A stretch of DNA of 64,000 bases, taken from NCBI RefSeq assembly GCF_918378365.1, contig NZ_OU912926.1, forward strand, positions 3,224,001 through 3,288,000. The letters are read 5' to 3'. Positions 34,990 to 46,815 of the stretch are shown here, in pieces. The notes beneath the pieces were generated by a model. It was given only the letters and a program-made list of their open reading frames with translations. It did no database searches and was not told where the DNA came from. The position numbers and the translations under genes are program-made. The first letter of the stretch is position 1, and each line of letters begins with the position of its first letter. The stretch is from Candidatus Nitrotoga arctica. GTDB lineage: Bacteria; Pseudomonadota; Gammaproteobacteria; Burkholderiales; Gallionellaceae.

Positions 34990-35712
34990 TTATAGTTTGA
35001 AATGCTCGCCGAGATATACTTTTCTCACACCTTCATTATAAATGATTTCATCAGGTTTGCCTTCCGCCATTACCGACCCGGCATTAATAATATAGGCGCG
35101 GTCACAGATTCCCAATGTTTCGCGAACATTGTGGTCAGTAATCAGCACGCCAATGTCACGCTCTTTAAGAAAACGAATGATTTTCTGAATGTCCAGCACG
35201 GCAATCGGATCCACCCCCGCAAACGGTTCATCCAGCAGAATGAAGCGTGGATTGGTGGCCAGCGCGCGAGCGATTTCGACACGTCGTCGTTCGCCCCCGG
35301 ACAGGCTGACAGCTGGATTGTTTCGTATATGAGTAATATGCAGATCCTCCATCAACTCGTCCTGCCGTGCTTGAATTTCATCGTTATCATAATCTTGTAA
35401 TTCCAGCACAGCCTGAATATTTTGCGCGACCGTTAGGCGGCGAAAAATAGATGCTTCCTGTGGCAGATAGCCCAACCCCAAACGCGCGCGACGATGAATG
35501 GGGAGATGAGTAATGTTCTGTCCATTGATGAAAATATCGCCTCCGTCTGCAGCTACCAGCCCGACAATCATGTAGAAACAAGTGGTCTTTCCAGCACCGT
35601 TAGGGCCAAGCAGTCCCACTACCTCACCGCTCTGTACCGACAGGGAAACATCATGCACTACGGTGCGGGATCGATAGCGCTTTTTCAGTGCAACGGCGCG
35701 CAGCTCGCTCAT
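34990..35712 (-). CDS. lptB: LPS export ABC transporter ATPase LptB
   Basis: LptB powers extraction of lipopolysaccharide from the inner membrane with LptFG. The 240-residue ATPase has Walker [10 protein letters not shown], signature [15 protein letters not shown], Walker [14 protein letters not shown], and the LptB-type end [12 protein letters not shown]. Its start overlaps the lptA stop by four bases. Confidence 0.95.
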   Translation of the reverse strand: MSELRAVALKKRYRSRTVVHDVSLSVQSGEVVGLLGPNGAGKTTCFYMIVGLVAADGGDIFINGQNITHLPIHRRARLGLGYLPQEASIFRRLTVAQNIQAVLELQDYDNDEIQARQDELMEDLHITHIRNNPAVSLSGGERRRVEIARALATNPRFILLDEPFAGVDPIAVLDIQKIIRFLKERDIGVLITDHNVRETLGICDRAYIINAGSVMAEGKPDEIIYNEGVRKVYLGEHFKL

Positions 35713-36281
35713 TGATGTTCGTTAGGCTTGGTTAGTATCGTTGTCGGCTTGATTGACAGCGGTTCGCCCACTGAAGAGCGCTTGTTTTTTGGTTGGATGA
35801 TAGCGCGCACGCGTCCCTTGTTGGAGGTACCGTTCACCTGAAATATCTCAGTTTTGGAGTTATAGGTAATATGTTCACCACGCACTTCATCCTGATCCTG
35901 CTTTACACGCGCCTGACCGAAGAAATCTATGATTGCAGTCTTGGTGTCATATTCAATGCGCTCGCCATACCCTTCTACATATCCGTCAATATTATCGCGC
36001 TTCTGACGAAAGCTGGTGAGTTGTCCGGTGGCCGTACCGTGCTTGAATCCTTCCTTGTCTTGTACTACGACAATTTTGTCGGCGTTAATAACCATCGTGC
36101 CCTGAGTGAGCTGCACCTTGCCTTCAAAGACGCTAATTTGTTTGACATCATCAATACTGAGCTGATTTGCTTCCAAATGCATCGGCTTATCACGGTCGGC
36201 AAGTTCCGCTTGGCTGATTGGCACATGACAGATAAGCTCTATGCAGAGCAAAGCGGCATATTTAATTTTTGTCGGGCACAT
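35709..36281 (-). CDS. lptA: LPS transport periplasmic protein LptA
   Basis: LptA forms the periplasmic bridge for lipopolysaccharide. I start at the ATG at 36281 (190 residues), giving the signal peptide [29 protein letters not shown] at 36302 is the alternative. The OstA beta-jellyroll is recognisable in [20 protein letters not shown] and [14 protein letters not shown]. It overlaps lptC by about 20 bases and lptB by four. Confidence 0.9.
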   Translation of the reverse strand: MCPTKIKYAALLCIELICHVPISQAELADRDKPMHLEANQLSIDDVKQISVFEGKVQLTQGTMVINADKIVVVQDKEGFKHGTATGQLTSFRQKRDNIDGYVEGYGERIEYDTKTAIIDFFGQARVKQDQDEVRGEHITYNSKTEIFQVNGTSNKGRVRAIIQPKNKRSSVGEPLSIKPTTILTKPNEHQ

Positions 36282-36855
36282 ATTCACTTTTAACTTGCGC
36301 AAGCAGTTTTACTATATGCGCTTTATTATCAAATTTCATGCCTACTGCGTGCACAATGTTACGTCCATCAACCATAGTGACAGGCTGGTCTGTTTCGGCC
36401 AAGCCACGGTCAGGGATCACATGCAGATAAGTAGTGGTGAATATCATGTCTCTTTGCTTGGTACTGTTAGGACGCACGATTTTTACATTATCGCGTAAAA
36501 ATATTTCATCGCCCTTGCCTGACACCATTCCATTATTTGCAGAAGTATGCGTGGGAGGATGATCTAAATCAAAGCTGGTAAGTACAGGCGCTTCCAGGTA
36601 CGTGCTATCGTTATCCGGGTAATGCAGCATTGTTTTTGCAGCCATCACGAAACGCGGTTTGCCCTGTTCATTCAGCGTGGTAGCGACAAATTTACTAACA
36701 ATAAAATCTGGATCGTGGCGCTTGCTGCTGTCGGGTGCGGACGGTAGCGGCTGTACTTGCTGATTCAGCCAATAAGCTGCGCCCAGTAGCAGCAATAGCA
36801 ACGGTAAACCGGTGAACCAAGCGCGCAAACGGTCAATAACAATTGAATAATTCAT
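36262..36855 (-). CDS. lptC: LPS export inner-membrane protein LptC
   Basis: LptC passes lipopolysaccharide from LptBFG to LptA. From the ATG at 36855 (197 residues) it has a single N-terminal membrane helix (LPLLLLLLGAAYWLNQQV) and a periplasmic jellyroll (DPDFIVSKFVATTLNEQGKP, KIVRPNSTKQRDMIFTTTYL). The ATG overlaps the kdsC stop (ATGA), which decides this start over the open frame to 36915. Confidence 0.9.
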   Translation of the reverse strand: MNYSIVIDRLRAWFTGLPLLLLLLGAAYWLNQQVQPLPSAPDSSKRHDPDFIVSKFVATTLNEQGKPRFVMAAKTMLHYPDNDSTYLEAPVLTSFDLDHPPTHTSANNGMVSGKGDEIFLRDNVKIVRPNSTKQRDMIFTTTYLHVIPDRGLAETDQPVTMVDGRNIVHAVGMKFDNKAHIVKLLAQVKSEYVPDKN

Positions 36856-37373
36856 GCCAAATAAGGCGCGAGTTGCGCATCTAGCGTGCCTTGCGCCGAC
36901 ATCAGCAATTCGCATGCTTCACGTACCGCGCCATGCCCGCCGTCTCGCTCGGTAATATAGTGAGCGCGATCGCGCACCGTTTGCGGCGCACTCGGCACGC
37001 TGATAGCCAACCCGACACGAAGCATTACCGGTAGATCCATTACGTCGTCACCCATAAATGCGGCGACATCCAAGGGCAGATCGAGCTGAGCAAGCATTTT
37101 TTGCATGCTAGCAAGCTTGTCATGAACACCTTGATACAGGTGCGAGATGCCAAGGTGGTGCGCGCGTAGCTCTACGCACCGGGAGGTCCGACCAGTAATA
37201 ATGGCCAGTTCCACACCGGATGCTTTGAGCATTTTTAAGCCATGTCCGTCAAGCGAATTGAAGCGTTTAAACTCTTCACCGGAGTCGGTTAAATAGAGGC
37301 CGCCATCCGTCATGATGCCGTCCACATCAAAGGCGATGAGGCGGATGGACTGTGCTTGACTTAACGACATCAA
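36852..37373 (-). CDS. kdsC: 3-deoxy-D-manno-octulosonate 8-phosphate phosphatase
   Basis: KdsC dephosphorylates KDO-8-phosphate in lipopolysaccharide core synthesis. This 173-residue C0-type HAD phosphatase has nucleophile Asp16 and Asp18 in DVDGIMTDG, motif II TGR, and the C-terminal FMGDDVMDLPVM with the metal-binding aspartates. It overlaps kdsD by four bases and lptC by four bases, so the three are tightly coupled. Confidence 0.95.
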   Translation of the reverse strand: MMSLSQAQSIRLIAFDVDGIMTDGGLYLTDSGEEFKRFNSLDGHGLKMLKASGVELAIITGRTSRCVELRAHHLGISHLYQGVHDKLASMQKMLAQLDLPLDVAAFMGDDVMDLPVMLRVGLAISVPSAPQTVRDRAHYITERDGGHGAVREACELLMSAQGTLDAQLAPYLA

Positions 37374-38356
37374 ATCACTTTCGCACGCAGCAGATCATGC
37401 ATATTCAGAGCGCCTACCAGCTTATTGTTGGAATCTATCACCAGCATCTGGCTAATATTATATTGTTCCATGATCTGCACCGCTTCGGCTGCCAGTGCAT
37501 CCGGCTTAATACTGCGCGGATTGCGCGACATGACGGAGCTGATTGTAGTGGTGGTGAAATCAACACGTTTTTCCAACGTGCGGCGTAAATCTCCATCAGT
37601 ATAGATGCCCAGCACCTGCCTAGCATCATCTACAATGGCGGTCATGCCTAACCCTTTGCACGAGATTTCAAGCACTGCCTCGGCCAGCGTTGCATTTTGA
37701 TTCACCGCAGGAACCCCCTTGTCGGAATGCATAATGTCGCGCACATGGGTAAGCAAACGGCGACCCAAGCTTCCGCCAGGGTGCGAACGCGCAAAATCTT
37801 CCTCCCCGAACCCTTTGGCATCCAACAGCGCCACGGCCAGTGCATCACCCAATGCCAGCGCTGCCGTAGTACTGGCGGTAGGAGCAAGCCCTAACGGGCA
37901 AGCTTCCTTGTCCACCGCAGCATCGAGGTGCGCGTCTGCCGCCTCTGCCAAGCTAGATCGCGGATTGCCGGTCAGACTAATCAACCGTGCTCCCTGACGT
38001 TTGATAACTGGCACGATAGTAAGTAATTCCTGACTTTCTCCGGAATACGATAACGCAATAAACACATCTTTAGCAGTGATCATGCCTAAATCGCCGTGAC
38101 TAGCTTCGGCGGGATGTACAAAATACGCTGGAGTACCCGTGCTAGACAGTGTAGCGGCGATCTTGCGTGCAATATGACCAGACTTACCCATACCGCTTAC
38201 AATCACACGGCCTTCGCAGGCTAAAATGATATTTAATGCCTGCAGAAAATTTTCATCTATGCGTTGCGTAAGAGCCAATACAGCTGCGGCTTCAATATGT
38301 AATACCTCGCGAGCTAAATCAAGTGCACGTGGGGTGGCGAAGATGGCTTTGTTCAT
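37370..38356 (-). CDS. kdsD: D-arabinose 5-phosphate isomerase
   Basis: KdsD makes arabinose-5-phosphate for KDO. The 328-residue protein has an N-terminal SIS domain (VSGMGKSGHIARKIAATLSS, ALSYSGES, AHGDLGMI-like SHGDLGMI) and two C-terminal CBS domains (about 210-328), the classic form. It starts the lipopolysaccharide/rpoN run, 100 bases after hisD. Confidence 0.95.
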   Translation of the reverse strand: MNKAIFATPRALDLAREVLHIEAAAVLALTQRIDENFLQALNIILACEGRVIVSGMGKSGHIARKIAATLSSTGTPAYFVHPAEASHGDLGMITAKDVFIALSYSGESQELLTIVPVIKRQGARLISLTGNPRSSLAEAADAHLDAAVDKEACPLGLAPTASTTAALALGDALAVALLDAKGFGEEDFARSHPGGSLGRRLLTHVRDIMHSDKGVPAVNQNATLAEAVLEISCKGLGMTAIVDDARQVLGIYTDGDLRRTLEKRVDFTTTTISSVMSRNPRSIKPDALAAEAVQIMEQYNISQMLVIDSNNKLVGALNMHDLLRAKVI

Positions 38357-38455
38357 GGTGACGAATTATAACAGTGCCATTCGGGTGTAGTGCAATTTTG
38401 AAAGAACAGTGCGGACGCGAACAATCTCAAATGAGACGTCTTATTTTCAACAACT

Positions 38456-39754
38456 TCACGAGCCCATTCTGAACCGGGCGGACTGCGCATGTGCATGCAA
38501 GCCCTCACCCAAGGCCAGCACTTCTGCAATTTCGCCCAACATCCCTGCACCCTGCGCGGATACTTGAATCAAGCTGCTGCGTTTCTGAAAGTCATACACT
38601 CCCAGCGGGGAAGAAAAACGGGCCGTGCCGGAAGTCGGCAGGACGTGATTAGGACCAGCGCAATAATCACCAAGCGACTCGGAAGTGTAACAGCCCAAGA
38701 AAATTGCCCCGGCATGCTTGATTTTTGGCAGCCATTGCTGGGGATCAGCCACTGAAAGCTCAAGATGCTCCGGTGCTATACGGTTACTGATAACACAAGC
38801 CTCATCCAAATCAGCCACATCAATCAAAGCACCGCGGTTCTCTAATGCAGTGCGAATGATTTCACAGCGCGGCATCTGCGCCAGCAGACGATCTGCACTT
38901 TGCGCCACGGCCGTGGCGAAAGCTACATCCGGTGTCAGCAGGATGGCCTGCGCTAATTCATCGTGCTCTGCTTGAGAAAATAGATCCATCGCAATCCAGT
39001 CCGGATCGGTTTGTCCATCGCAGATCACCAGAATCTCTGATGGCCCTGCCACCATATCAATACCAACCACGCCGAATACGCGGCGCTTGGCGGCGGCCAC
39101 GTAAGCGTTGCCGGGGCCGACGATTTTATCTACACGCGGCACGGTTGCCGTGCCATAGGCCAGCGCAGCAATCGCTTGCGCTCCGCCAATGGTGAACACC
39201 CGATCTACCCCAGCCAGATGGGCTGCTGCTAGCACCAGTGCGTTTCGCACTCCGTCTGGAGTCGGCACTACCATAATGAGTTCGCCCACCCCAGCCACTT
39301 TTGCTGGTAGCGCATTCATCAGTACTGAAGATGGGTAGGCAGCCTTGCCGCCCGGCACATACAGACCAACCCGATCCAATGGCGTAATCTGCTGACCGAG
39401 CAGGGTGCCGTCCGTCTCGGTATAGCTCCATGAAACTTGCAACTGCTTTTGATGGTAAGCGGTAACGCGCTGTGCGGCCTGCTCCAGAGCGGCGCGCTGT
39501 GCGGCGGGCAATCCCTCAAAGGCGGCAAGCAAGACAGCAGGAGGCAGTTCCAATGCAGCACTATCATGCACCTCCATACGATCGAAGCGTCGGGTGTATT
39601 CGAGCAGGGCGACATCGCCGCGTGTGCGCACATCCGCCAGAATAGCCGCCACAGTTGCGTCCAGCTGGTGATCCTGAGTCGCCTCGAAAGCCAGCAGCCT
39701 ATCCAGTTGCGAGTTGAAATCTGGCTGCCGAGTAGAAAGCCGTCTGATGTTCAT
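38456..39754 (-). CDS. hisD: Histidinol dehydrogenase
   Basis: HisD oxidises histidinol to histidine with two NAD+. The 432-residue zinc enzyme has [40 protein letters not shown], and the metal/catalytic histidines in APEHLELSV and [12 protein letters not shown]. Its ATG overlaps the hisG stop (ATGA). The remaining his genes are not nearby. Its stop is followed by kdsD, so the his operon is split here. Confidence 0.95.
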   Translation of the reverse strand: MNIRRLSTRQPDFNSQLDRLLAFEATQDHQLDATVAAILADVRTRGDVALLEYTRRFDRMEVHDSAALELPPAVLLAAFEGLPAAQRAALEQAAQRVTAYHQKQLQVSWSYTETDGTLLGQQITPLDRVGLYVPGGKAAYPSSVLMNALPAKVAGVGELIMVVPTPDGVRNALVLAAAHLAGVDRVFTIGGAQAIAALAYGTATVPRVDKIVGPGNAYVAAAKRRVFGVVGIDMVAGPSEILVICDGQTDPDWIAMDLFSQAEHDELAQAILLTPDVAFATAVAQSADRLLAQMPRCEIIRTALENRGALIDVADLDEACVISNRIAPEHLELSVADPQQWLPKIKHAGAIFLGCYTSESLGDYCAGPNHVLPTSGTARFSSPLGVYDFQKRSSLIQVSAQGAGMLGEIAEVLALGEGLHAHAQSARFRMGS

Positions 39755-40389
39755 TGAACTACCGCCAAGGAAAACGCATCCAGCATAGGCTGAATAGCCG
39801 CGTGTTTGAGTTTAAGTGAGGCCTGATTCACCACCAGACGCGAGGAAATCGCAGAGATCTCTTCTACCGCCTTGAGATGATTGGCCTTCAGTGTGTTGCC
39901 GCTGCTGACCAAGTCCACGATTGCATCTGACAAACCAACCAGTGGCGCCAGCTCCATCGAACCATACAATTTGATCAAATCCACATGCACACCTTTAGCC
40001 GCAAAATGCTCGCGTGCGGTCTGCACGTATTTGGTCGCCACACGCAGGCGCGCGCCCTGACGCACTGCGGAGTCATAATCAAAATCATTCCTTACTGCCA
40101 CCATCATGCGGCAACGCGCAATATTCAAATCCAGCGGCTGATACAAACCCGTGCCGCCATGCTCGTCGAGCACATCCTTGCCCGCGATCCCCAAATCAGC
40201 AGCTCCGTATTGCACATAGGTCGGCACATCGGAAGCACGCACGATAATAAGGCGTACGTCGGCACGATTGGTAGATAAAATCAACTTGCGCGTAGGCTCC
40301 GGCGCTTCCAGCGGCGTAATGCCCGCCGCCTGCAACAACGGCAAAGTCTCTTCAAAGATGCGCCCTTTGGATAAGGCGATGGTAATCAT
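39751..40389 (-). CDS. hisG: ATP phosphoribosyltransferase, short form
   Basis: HisG catalyses the first step of histidine synthesis. At 212 residues it is the short form lacking the C-terminal regulatory domain, which in other bacteria works in a hetero-octamer with HisZ. hisZ is not in this window. Family marks are [18 protein letters not shown] and [14 protein letters not shown] near the phosphoribosyl site. It overlaps hisD by four bases and lies 14 bases after murA. Confidence 0.95.
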   Translation of the reverse strand: MITIALSKGRIFEETLPLLQAAGITPLEAPEPTRKLILSTNRADVRLIIVRASDVPTYVQYGAADLGIAGKDVLDEHGGTGLYQPLDLNIARCRMMVAVRNDFDYDSAVRQGARLRVATKYVQTAREHFAAKGVHVDLIKLYGSMELAPLVGLSDAIVDLVSSGNTLKANHLKAVEEISAISSRLVVNQASLKLKHAAIQPMLDAFSLAVVQ

Positions 40390-40403
40390 GCGGTATCTTT
40401 CAT

Positions 40404-41684
<1,281 letters not shown>

Positions 41685-41753
41685 TTAATGTATTGGAGAT
41701 AAATTCACGTCAATTCTGTTCGATGTCTTACTAAATACCTTGTGAAATAATCA

Positions 41754-42509
41754 TCAGTACCGCAATTTATAGCCAGACCTTAACAATCCCAAAGACAACA
41801 GTGTCAGACCCAGCATACACCCGCCCGTCACCATCAAACTTACCCAAGGAGAAATGTCCGATACACCGAAAAATCCATAACGAAAACCATCTATCACATA
41901 AAAAAATGGGTTGAAGCGCGACAACTCCTGCCAAAATGGCGGCAGCGAGTGAATGGAATAGAATACGCCGGATAAGAAAGTCAACGGCATGATAATGAAA
42001 TTCTGGAATCCTGCGAGTTGATCGAATTTTTCTGCCCACATCCCCGCCACCACGCCCAGTGAGCCAAGCATCGCGCTTCCCAGAACGGCGAACAATATAA
42101 TCCAGATGGGAAACTGCAACGGCGGCTGGGCAAACCATAATGCGGCCAAATATACGCCTATGCCGACCACCAAGCCGCGTAGCATGGAAGCAAGCACATA
42201 TGCCGCAAAGAATTCCCAATAGGCAATCGGCGCCAGCAGCACGAACACGATATTGCCAGTAATCTTGGACTGAATCAGGCTGGAAGAACTGTTAGCAAAA
42301 GCGTTCTGCAACATTGCCATCATCATCAGTCCCGGGATCAGGAAGGCAGTGTAATGCACCCCCGGATACACCTCGACATGCTGTGCCAGCACATGCGAAA
42401 AAATCAGCAGATAGAGCAATGCGGTCAACACTGGAGCCAGTACGGTCTGGAAGCCCACCTTCCACACACGGAATACCTCTTTGTAGAGCAAGCTGTAAAA
42501 ACTCAACAT
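41754..42509 (-). CDS. ABC-2 type transporter permease
   Basis: This 251-residue permease has six helices and the ABC-2 pattern (FLIPGLMMMAMLQNAFANSS, then a late PLTFLSGVFYSIHSLPPFWQ). It pairs with the ATPase gene directly upstream (7 bases). YadH/YadG-like pairs sit in this place, between mlaB and murA, in many betaproteobacteria. The substrate is unknown, and an envelope role is likely from context. Confidence 0.88.
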   Translation of the reverse strand: MLSFYSLLYKEVFRVWKVGFQTVLAPVLTALLYLLIFSHVLAQHVEVYPGVHYTAFLIPGLMMMAMLQNAFANSSSSLIQSKITGNIVFVLLAPIAYWEFFAAYVLASMLRGLVVGIGVYLAALWFAQPPLQFPIWIILFAVLGSAMLGSLGVVAGMWAEKFDQLAGFQNFIIMPLTFLSGVFYSIHSLPPFWQELSRFNPFFYVIDGFRYGFFGVSDISPWVSLMVTGGCMLGLTLLSLGLLRSGYKLRY

Positions 42510-42516
42510 GCCCGCC

Positions 42517-43452
42517 TCACTGCACGGCCCGCCCCACCAAACGCAGAAATACCTCTTCCAGATCAGGCTGCTGCAAGGTCATCTCCTGCACCGCAACCCC
42601 AGCCATACGCAGTTCCGCCAGTACTGACTCCAATGCTTGATAGGTTGGCAAAGTCAGCAGGTAATCGCTGTCCGTCTGTTCAACCACGTGCGGCAGCAAT
42701 GCAGCAGGTAGACAACCCGCTAGTTTCAGTCTGACGCGACAACCGGCCAAGCTACTGAGTAAATTTTGTGTGCTATCCAGCGCTACAATTCGGCCGTGCT
42801 TGAGCATGGCAATCCGTGTGCATAAAGCTTCCGCTTCTTCCAGATAATGAGTTGTTAACAGAATAGTATGCCCATCGCGGTTAAGCTGCTGGATGAAGCG
42901 CCATAACGATTGGCGCAGCTCTACGTCCACCCCGGCAGTCGGTTCATCCAACACAATGACGGGCGGCTTATGCACCAGGGCCTGCGCCACCAAAACACGA
43001 CGCTTCATACCCCCGGACAGGCGGCGCATATTGGTATCGGCTTTACTGGTCAAATCCAAGTGGTGCATGATCTCATTAATCCAGGTGTCGTTATGACGCA
43101 ATCCAAAAAAACCAGACTGCAAACGCAACGTTTCGCGCACTGTGAAAAAAGGATCAAAGGCCAACTCTTGCGGCACCACACCCAACACGCGGCGGCTAGC
43201 ACGATAGTGCTTGACTACATCATGTCCCAGTACTGACAGCTGCCCACCATCTGGCAACGCAAGTCCGGCCAGCAGGTTAATCAGCGTGGTTTTGCCTGCA
43301 CCGTTGGGGCCTAGTAAACCGAAGAACTCACCCTGCTCAATACGCAAATCCACGCCGTCCAATGCTTGTAATTGACCATAGTGCTTACGTGCTTGGCGCA
43401 CATCAATGGCAGGGGGCATCAAATTGAAGGGATCAAGGTTGCGCGGAATCAT
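42517..43452 (-). CDS. ABC transporter ATPase (YadG-like)
   Basis: This 311-residue ATPase has Walker [10 protein letters not shown], signature LSGGMKRRV, Walker B VIVLDEPTAGVD and a switch histidine (LLTTHYLEE). It has a C-terminal extension of about 80 residues after the nucleotide domain. The start at 43452 overlaps the mlaB stop region by 20 bases. A later ATG at 43419 (MPPAIDVR) is possible. It partners the permease downstream. Confidence 0.9.
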   Translation of the reverse strand: MIPRNLDPFNLMPPAIDVRQARKHYGQLQALDGVDLRIEQGEFFGLLGPNGAGKTTLINLLAGLALPDGGQLSVLGHDVVKHYRASRRVLGVVPQELAFDPFFTVRETLRLQSGFFGLRHNDTWINEIMHHLDLTSKADTNMRRLSGGMKRRVLVAQALVHKPPVIVLDEPTAGVDVELRQSLWRFIQQLNRDGHTILLTTHYLEEAEALCTRIAMLKHGRIVALDSTQNLLSSLAGCRVRLKLAGCLPAALLPHVVEQTDSDYLLTLPTYQALESVLAELRMAGVAVQEMTLQQPDLEEVFLRLVGRAVQ

Positions 43453-43735
43453 TACCGCATAGCGGCAGCAGGTCTAAAACGCCATACAAACGAGCCAAGC
43501 TTAACAAATTCTCTGGAACATGAGCAAAGCACAGTTGCATACTATTACGCTGCGCCTCACGTAGCCAAGCCAGCAGCAAACTGACCGCGGCAGAATCCAC
43601 CGTCTCTACCTCAGCCAAGTCAACCACCAGCGATGTTTCTCCAGAAACTGGCAAACCATTTTTGAACAGGGATGTAACCGTTTCAATGGTCAGATGACTC
43701 GTTACTTGCACACGGCCACCGTCCCTGTCACTCAC
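43433..43735 (-). CDS. mlaB: STAS-domain protein MlaB
   Basis: MlaB is the small cytoplasmic STAS subunit that stabilises the MlaFE phospholipid transporter. The 100-residue protein has the STAS core VVDLAEVETVDSAAVSLLLA, with the serine/aspartate switch region. It overlaps the mlaC stop by four bases and is fifth in the mlaFEDCB series. Confidence 0.88.
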   Translation of the reverse strand: MSDRDGGRVQVTSHLTIETVTSLFKNGLPVSGETSLVVDLAEVETVDSAAVSLLLAWLREAQRNSMQLCFAHVPENLLSLARLYGVLDLLPLCGNDSAQP

Positions 43736-44370
43736 TTGGACGTCGCCTTAGGCGACATTGTGCCAGTCTGTGCCTGATTTTTTTCTACTAACATTTTAAT
43801 CAAGCCATCAATACCGCTCTTCTGAATTTTCTCAGCGAAGGTACCACGATAGTTGGTTACCAAACTCACACCTTCAATCGATAGGTCATACACCTTCCAA
43901 CCATGAGCGGTCTTTTCCATATCATAATTGACGGGCAGAGGTGGTTTGCCTTTGTTAATAATAGAAGTTTTTATAGTCACTTCGTTGGCATCATTTGCCA
44001 TTTTGAGCGGCTTCACTTCAACCTCCTGATTCTGGTAGGTAGTGAATGCCGTTGTGTACGTACGCACCAGCAAATTGCGAAACTCGATTTCCAAGACTTT
44101 CTTCTGTTCCGGCGTAGCACTACCCCAGTTCTTGCCTACGGCCAGTCTGGTCATGCGAGTAAAATTAAAATGTGGCAGCACCTTTGCATCCACCAATTCA
44201 ATAACTTTCTTCGTATTACCCGTCTGAATATCCTTATCTCGTTTAACGATGGCCAGCACTTCATCCACGGTATTTCTGATTAGCGCTTCCGGTTCTGGCG
44301 TATCCGCGCGCGCACCCAGTGACACACACGCCAGCAATACTCCCATCCACAATGTAATTATTTTGTTCAT
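43732..44370 (-). CDS. mlaC: Periplasmic phospholipid-binding protein MlaC
   Basis: MlaC ferries phospholipid between the MlaA complex and MlaFEDB. From the ATG at 44370 (212 residues) it has a signal peptide MNKIITLWMGVLLACVSLGA ending ARA, preceded by AAAGG. An open frame to 44439 runs into mlaD and has no ribosome site. The MlaC fold is visible in ATPEQKKVLEIEFRNLLVRT and NYRGTFAEKIQKSGIDGLI. Confidence 0.92.
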   Translation of the reverse strand: MNKIITLWMGVLLACVSLGARADTPEPEALIRNTVDEVLAIVKRDKDIQTGNTKKVIELVDAKVLPHFNFTRMTRLAVGKNWGSATPEQKKVLEIEFRNLLVRTYTTAFTTYQNQEVEVKPLKMANDANEVTIKTSIINKGKPPLPVNYDMEKTAHGWKVYDLSIEGVSLVTNYRGTFAEKIQKSGIDGLIKMLVEKNQAQTGTMSPKATSK

Positions 44371-44398
44371 ATATACCTTTAGTAATTTATTTATTAAG

Positions 44399-44860
44399 TT
44401 ATTTGGAATCTTCAGCCTTGCTATATAAGAACCTGCCAATTAAATCCTCCAGGACTACGGCAGACTGTGTTTTCTTGATTTCGTCGCCTGCCTTCAGAAA
44501 CTCTTCCTCACCACCCGGAATCAGACCGATGTACTGCTCACCTAACAATCCTGAAGTTAGAATATTAGCGAATGTATCTTTGGGAAACTGGTAACGCTTG
44601 TCTATAGTCATAGTCACTTTAGCTTCATAGCGCTTGGGATCCAGGCTGATCTGAGCCACCCGTCCAATGAGTACTCCAGAACTTTTGATGGATGCCTGGG
44701 ATTTGAGGCCACCAATGTTAGAAAAATAACCCTGCAACTCATATGTCTCGGACATGTTGTACGTACTTAGGTTCCCCACCTTCAGCGCTAACACTGCCAG
44801 TGCCGCTAAACCAGCCACGACAAATATGCCGACCCATAAATCCAGCGTGGTGCGTTCCAT
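44399..44860 (-). CDS. mlaD: MCE-domain protein MlaD
   Basis: MlaD is the hexameric periplasmic MCE ring on the Mla transporter. The 153-residue protein has one N-terminal helix (VGIFVVAGLAALAVLALKVG) and one MCE domain (YFSNIGGLKSQASIKSSGVL, SGLLGEQYIGLIPG). It starts one base after mlaE and lies 28 bases upstream of mlaC. Confidence 0.94.
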   Translation of the reverse strand: MERTTLDLWVGIFVVAGLAALAVLALKVGNLSTYNMSETYELQGYFSNIGGLKSQASIKSSGVLIGRVAQISLDPKRYEAKVTMTIDKRYQFPKDTFANILTSGLLGEQYIGLIPGGEEEFLKAGDEIKKTQSAVVLEDLIGRFLYSKAEDSK

Positions 44861-44861
44861 A

Positions 44862-45650
44862 CTAACCCCCTTGAAACATAAATGCAGTCAAAATAAAATC
44901 CAAAAACAAAACTGCCAGTGACGACTCGACGACTGTGCGTGTGGTCGCACCGGACACGCCTTCTGCGGTGGGCGGTGCATCATAGCCCTCGAACAATGCG
45001 ATGGCGGTCACCGCCACCCCAAATACGACACTCTTGATCATACCGTTAAGTATGTCGTGCTGAAAATCGACCGCGCCCTGCATTTGCGACCAGAACGAAC
45101 CTTGATCGACACCGATCAGCACTACACCCACAACATATCCACCAAATATACCCATGGCAGAAAATAACGCCGACAACAGCGGCATAGAAATGACCCCAGC
45201 CCAAAAACGAGGCGCAACCAGGCGCGCCATCGGGTTAATCGCCATCATTTCCATCGCAGAAATCTGCTCGGTAGCCTTCATCAAACCAATCTCCGCAGTC
45301 ATCGCCGAACCCGCGCGACTCGCAAACAGCAGAGCAGCCAGCACTGGCCCCAATTCGCGCACCAAACTCAACGCTACGAGCGATCCCAGTGCAGACTCTG
45401 AGCCGTAGCGTTTGAGTGTCTCATAGCCTTGCAACCCCAATACCATACCGACAAACATGCCCGCCACTAAAATTATAATCAGCGACATCACTCCACTAGA
45501 AAATAACTCCTTGATGGTCAAGTGGAAGCGCCGGAAGCTGACTCCTGAATAAAACAGAATCAGCAAGAAGAAGCGGGTGGCATATCCAGTACGCCATACA
45601 GCATTTACAACACGGCGTCCTATGGACCTCATATTTTCAACGACAATCAT
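44862..45650 (-). CDS. mlaE: Phospholipid ABC transporter permease MlaE
   Basis: This 262-residue permease has the MlaE/YrbE signature ([40 protein letters not shown]). It spans the inner membrane and works with MlaF, MlaD and MlaB in retrograde or anterograde phospholipid transfer. Its start overlaps the mlaF stop by four bases. Confidence 0.95.
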   Translation of the reverse strand: MIVVENMRSIGRRVVNAVWRTGYATRFFLLILFYSGVSFRRFHLTIKELFSSGVMSLIIILVAGMFVGMVLGLQGYETLKRYGSESALGSLVALSLVRELGPVLAALLFASRAGSAMTAEIGLMKATEQISAMEMMAINPMARLVAPRFWAGVISMPLLSALFSAMGIFGGYVVGVVLIGVDQGSFWSQMQGAVDFQHDILNGMIKSVVFGVAVTAIALFEGYDAPPTAEGVSGATTRTVVESSLAVLFLDFILTAFMFQGG

Positions 45651-46456
45651 CGCGATGGCCGCAAATTTAAATCTTGTCCGTAATCACTAGACGGATAATG
45701 GAATGGAACCGGGCCATCCATTTCGCCATGCACGAATTGATGCACGAACGGCTTATCGGAAGTGCTGATTTCAGCCGGAGTCCCTTCTGCAACAACCACC
45801 CCATCGGCAATAAAATAAATATAGTCGACAATCTTGAGCGATTCCTGCACGTCATGCGTGACCACTACCGAAGTCGCACCCAGCGCGTTGTTCAGACTAC
45901 GAATGAGATTACCCACCACGGAAAGCGAGATGGGATCCAATCCGGCAAACGGCTCGTCATACATGATCAACATCGGATCCAGCGCCACCGTGCGTGCCAG
46001 CGCCACGCGTCGCGCCATGCCACCTGAAAGCTCAGCAGGCATCAGATGATGCGTGCCGCGCAACCCCACCGCATGCAGCTTCATCAGCACTAAATCCCGG
46101 ATGATTTCTTCCGGCAGATCAGTATGCTCGCGCATCTGAAACGCCACATTGTCATACACCGACATATCCGTGAATAACGCGCCAAACTGGAACAGCATGC
46201 CCATCCTGCGACGCATGCGAAACAAACCGTCATGATCAAGCTCATGTATCACCTGTCCATCAACTTTCACATAGCCGTTACTAGGTCTGAGCGCGCCCCC
46301 GATAAGCCGTAACAATGTAGTCTTGCCGCTGCCGCTGCCACCCATAACAGCGATCACCTTGCCCTTGGGAAAAGTGAGATTGACACCTTTTAGTATGGGG
46401 CGGCTGCCATAGGCAAAATTGACGTCGCGAATTTCGACCAACGCTTGAGATGGCAC
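45647..46456 (-). CDS. mlaF: Phospholipid ABC transporter ATPase MlaF
   Basis: This 269-residue ATPase has Walker [12 protein letters not shown], signature [13 protein letters not shown], Walker [14 protein letters not shown] and the MlaF C-terminal element ([19 protein letters not shown]) that holds the adjacent protomer. It is the first gene of the mla run, so a promoter should lie just upstream (46489-46518 candidate). Confidence 0.95.
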   Translation of the reverse strand: MPSQALVEIRDVNFAYGSRPILKGVNLTFPKGKVIAVMGGSGSGKTTLLRLIGGALRPSNGYVKVDGQVIHELDHDGLFRMRRRMGMLFQFGALFTDMSVYDNVAFQMREHTDLPEEIIRDLVLMKLHAVGLRGTHHLMPAELSGGMARRVALARTVALDPMLIMYDEPFAGLDPISLSVVGNLIRSLNNALGATSVVVTHDVQESLKIVDYIYFIADGVVVAEGTPAEISTSDKPFVHQFVHGEMDGPVPFHYPSSDYGQDLNLRPSR

Positions 46457-46488
46457 GTATCAATACCTTGATTGTCTGGTAGGCGGGC

Positions 46489-46518
46489 ATTCTAAACCAT
46501 GCTATCGCTTAATCGCAA
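46489..46518 (-). promoter_or_regulatory. Candidate mla operon promoter
   Basis: On the minus strand TTGCGA (46518-46513) and TAGAAT (46494-46489) are spaced by 18 bases, about 33 bases before the mlaF ATG. It is a consensus match by eye. Confidence 0.35.
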
Positions 46519-46815
46519 CATTAGCCACTAGAGATATAAAGCGCAAAGAAACTGCCTGAACTTGTGACACATGATGTGCCCGTGTAACCCAGATTGTAAC
46601 AGCCTGTCGCGCTTGCTATTAAAGCCTACAACAATTCCCCGTATTGGCGGAATGGCTTGACTGTATTTCATGAAATAGCGCTTCAGGGTCACAAAAAATC
46701 ATTGCCGTTGGAAATCAACACGTCAATATGAACATTCGCTTCAAGCTCACCCGCCTTGTCCAACAAACGGTTCAAAATGTGGCTCGCTTCGCGATCACAG
46801 TCTTACTCGTTAGAT
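46519..46815. other. Intergenic stretch downstream of the broken NTPase gene
   Basis: I see no intact gene. A minus-strand frame without an ATG (about 46690-46800) reads DREASHILNRLLDKAGELEA followed by NVHIDVLISNGNDFL, and looks somewhat protein-like. It may be the remains of a gene that followed the NTPase. It has no start codon or ribosome site. Confidence 0.3.

Noticed and set aside
45655..45700. MlaF C-terminal string QDLNLRPSR suggesting a tRNA-antisense artefact
   Set aside because: No tRNA lies there, and the frame is simply the continuous end of mlaF.
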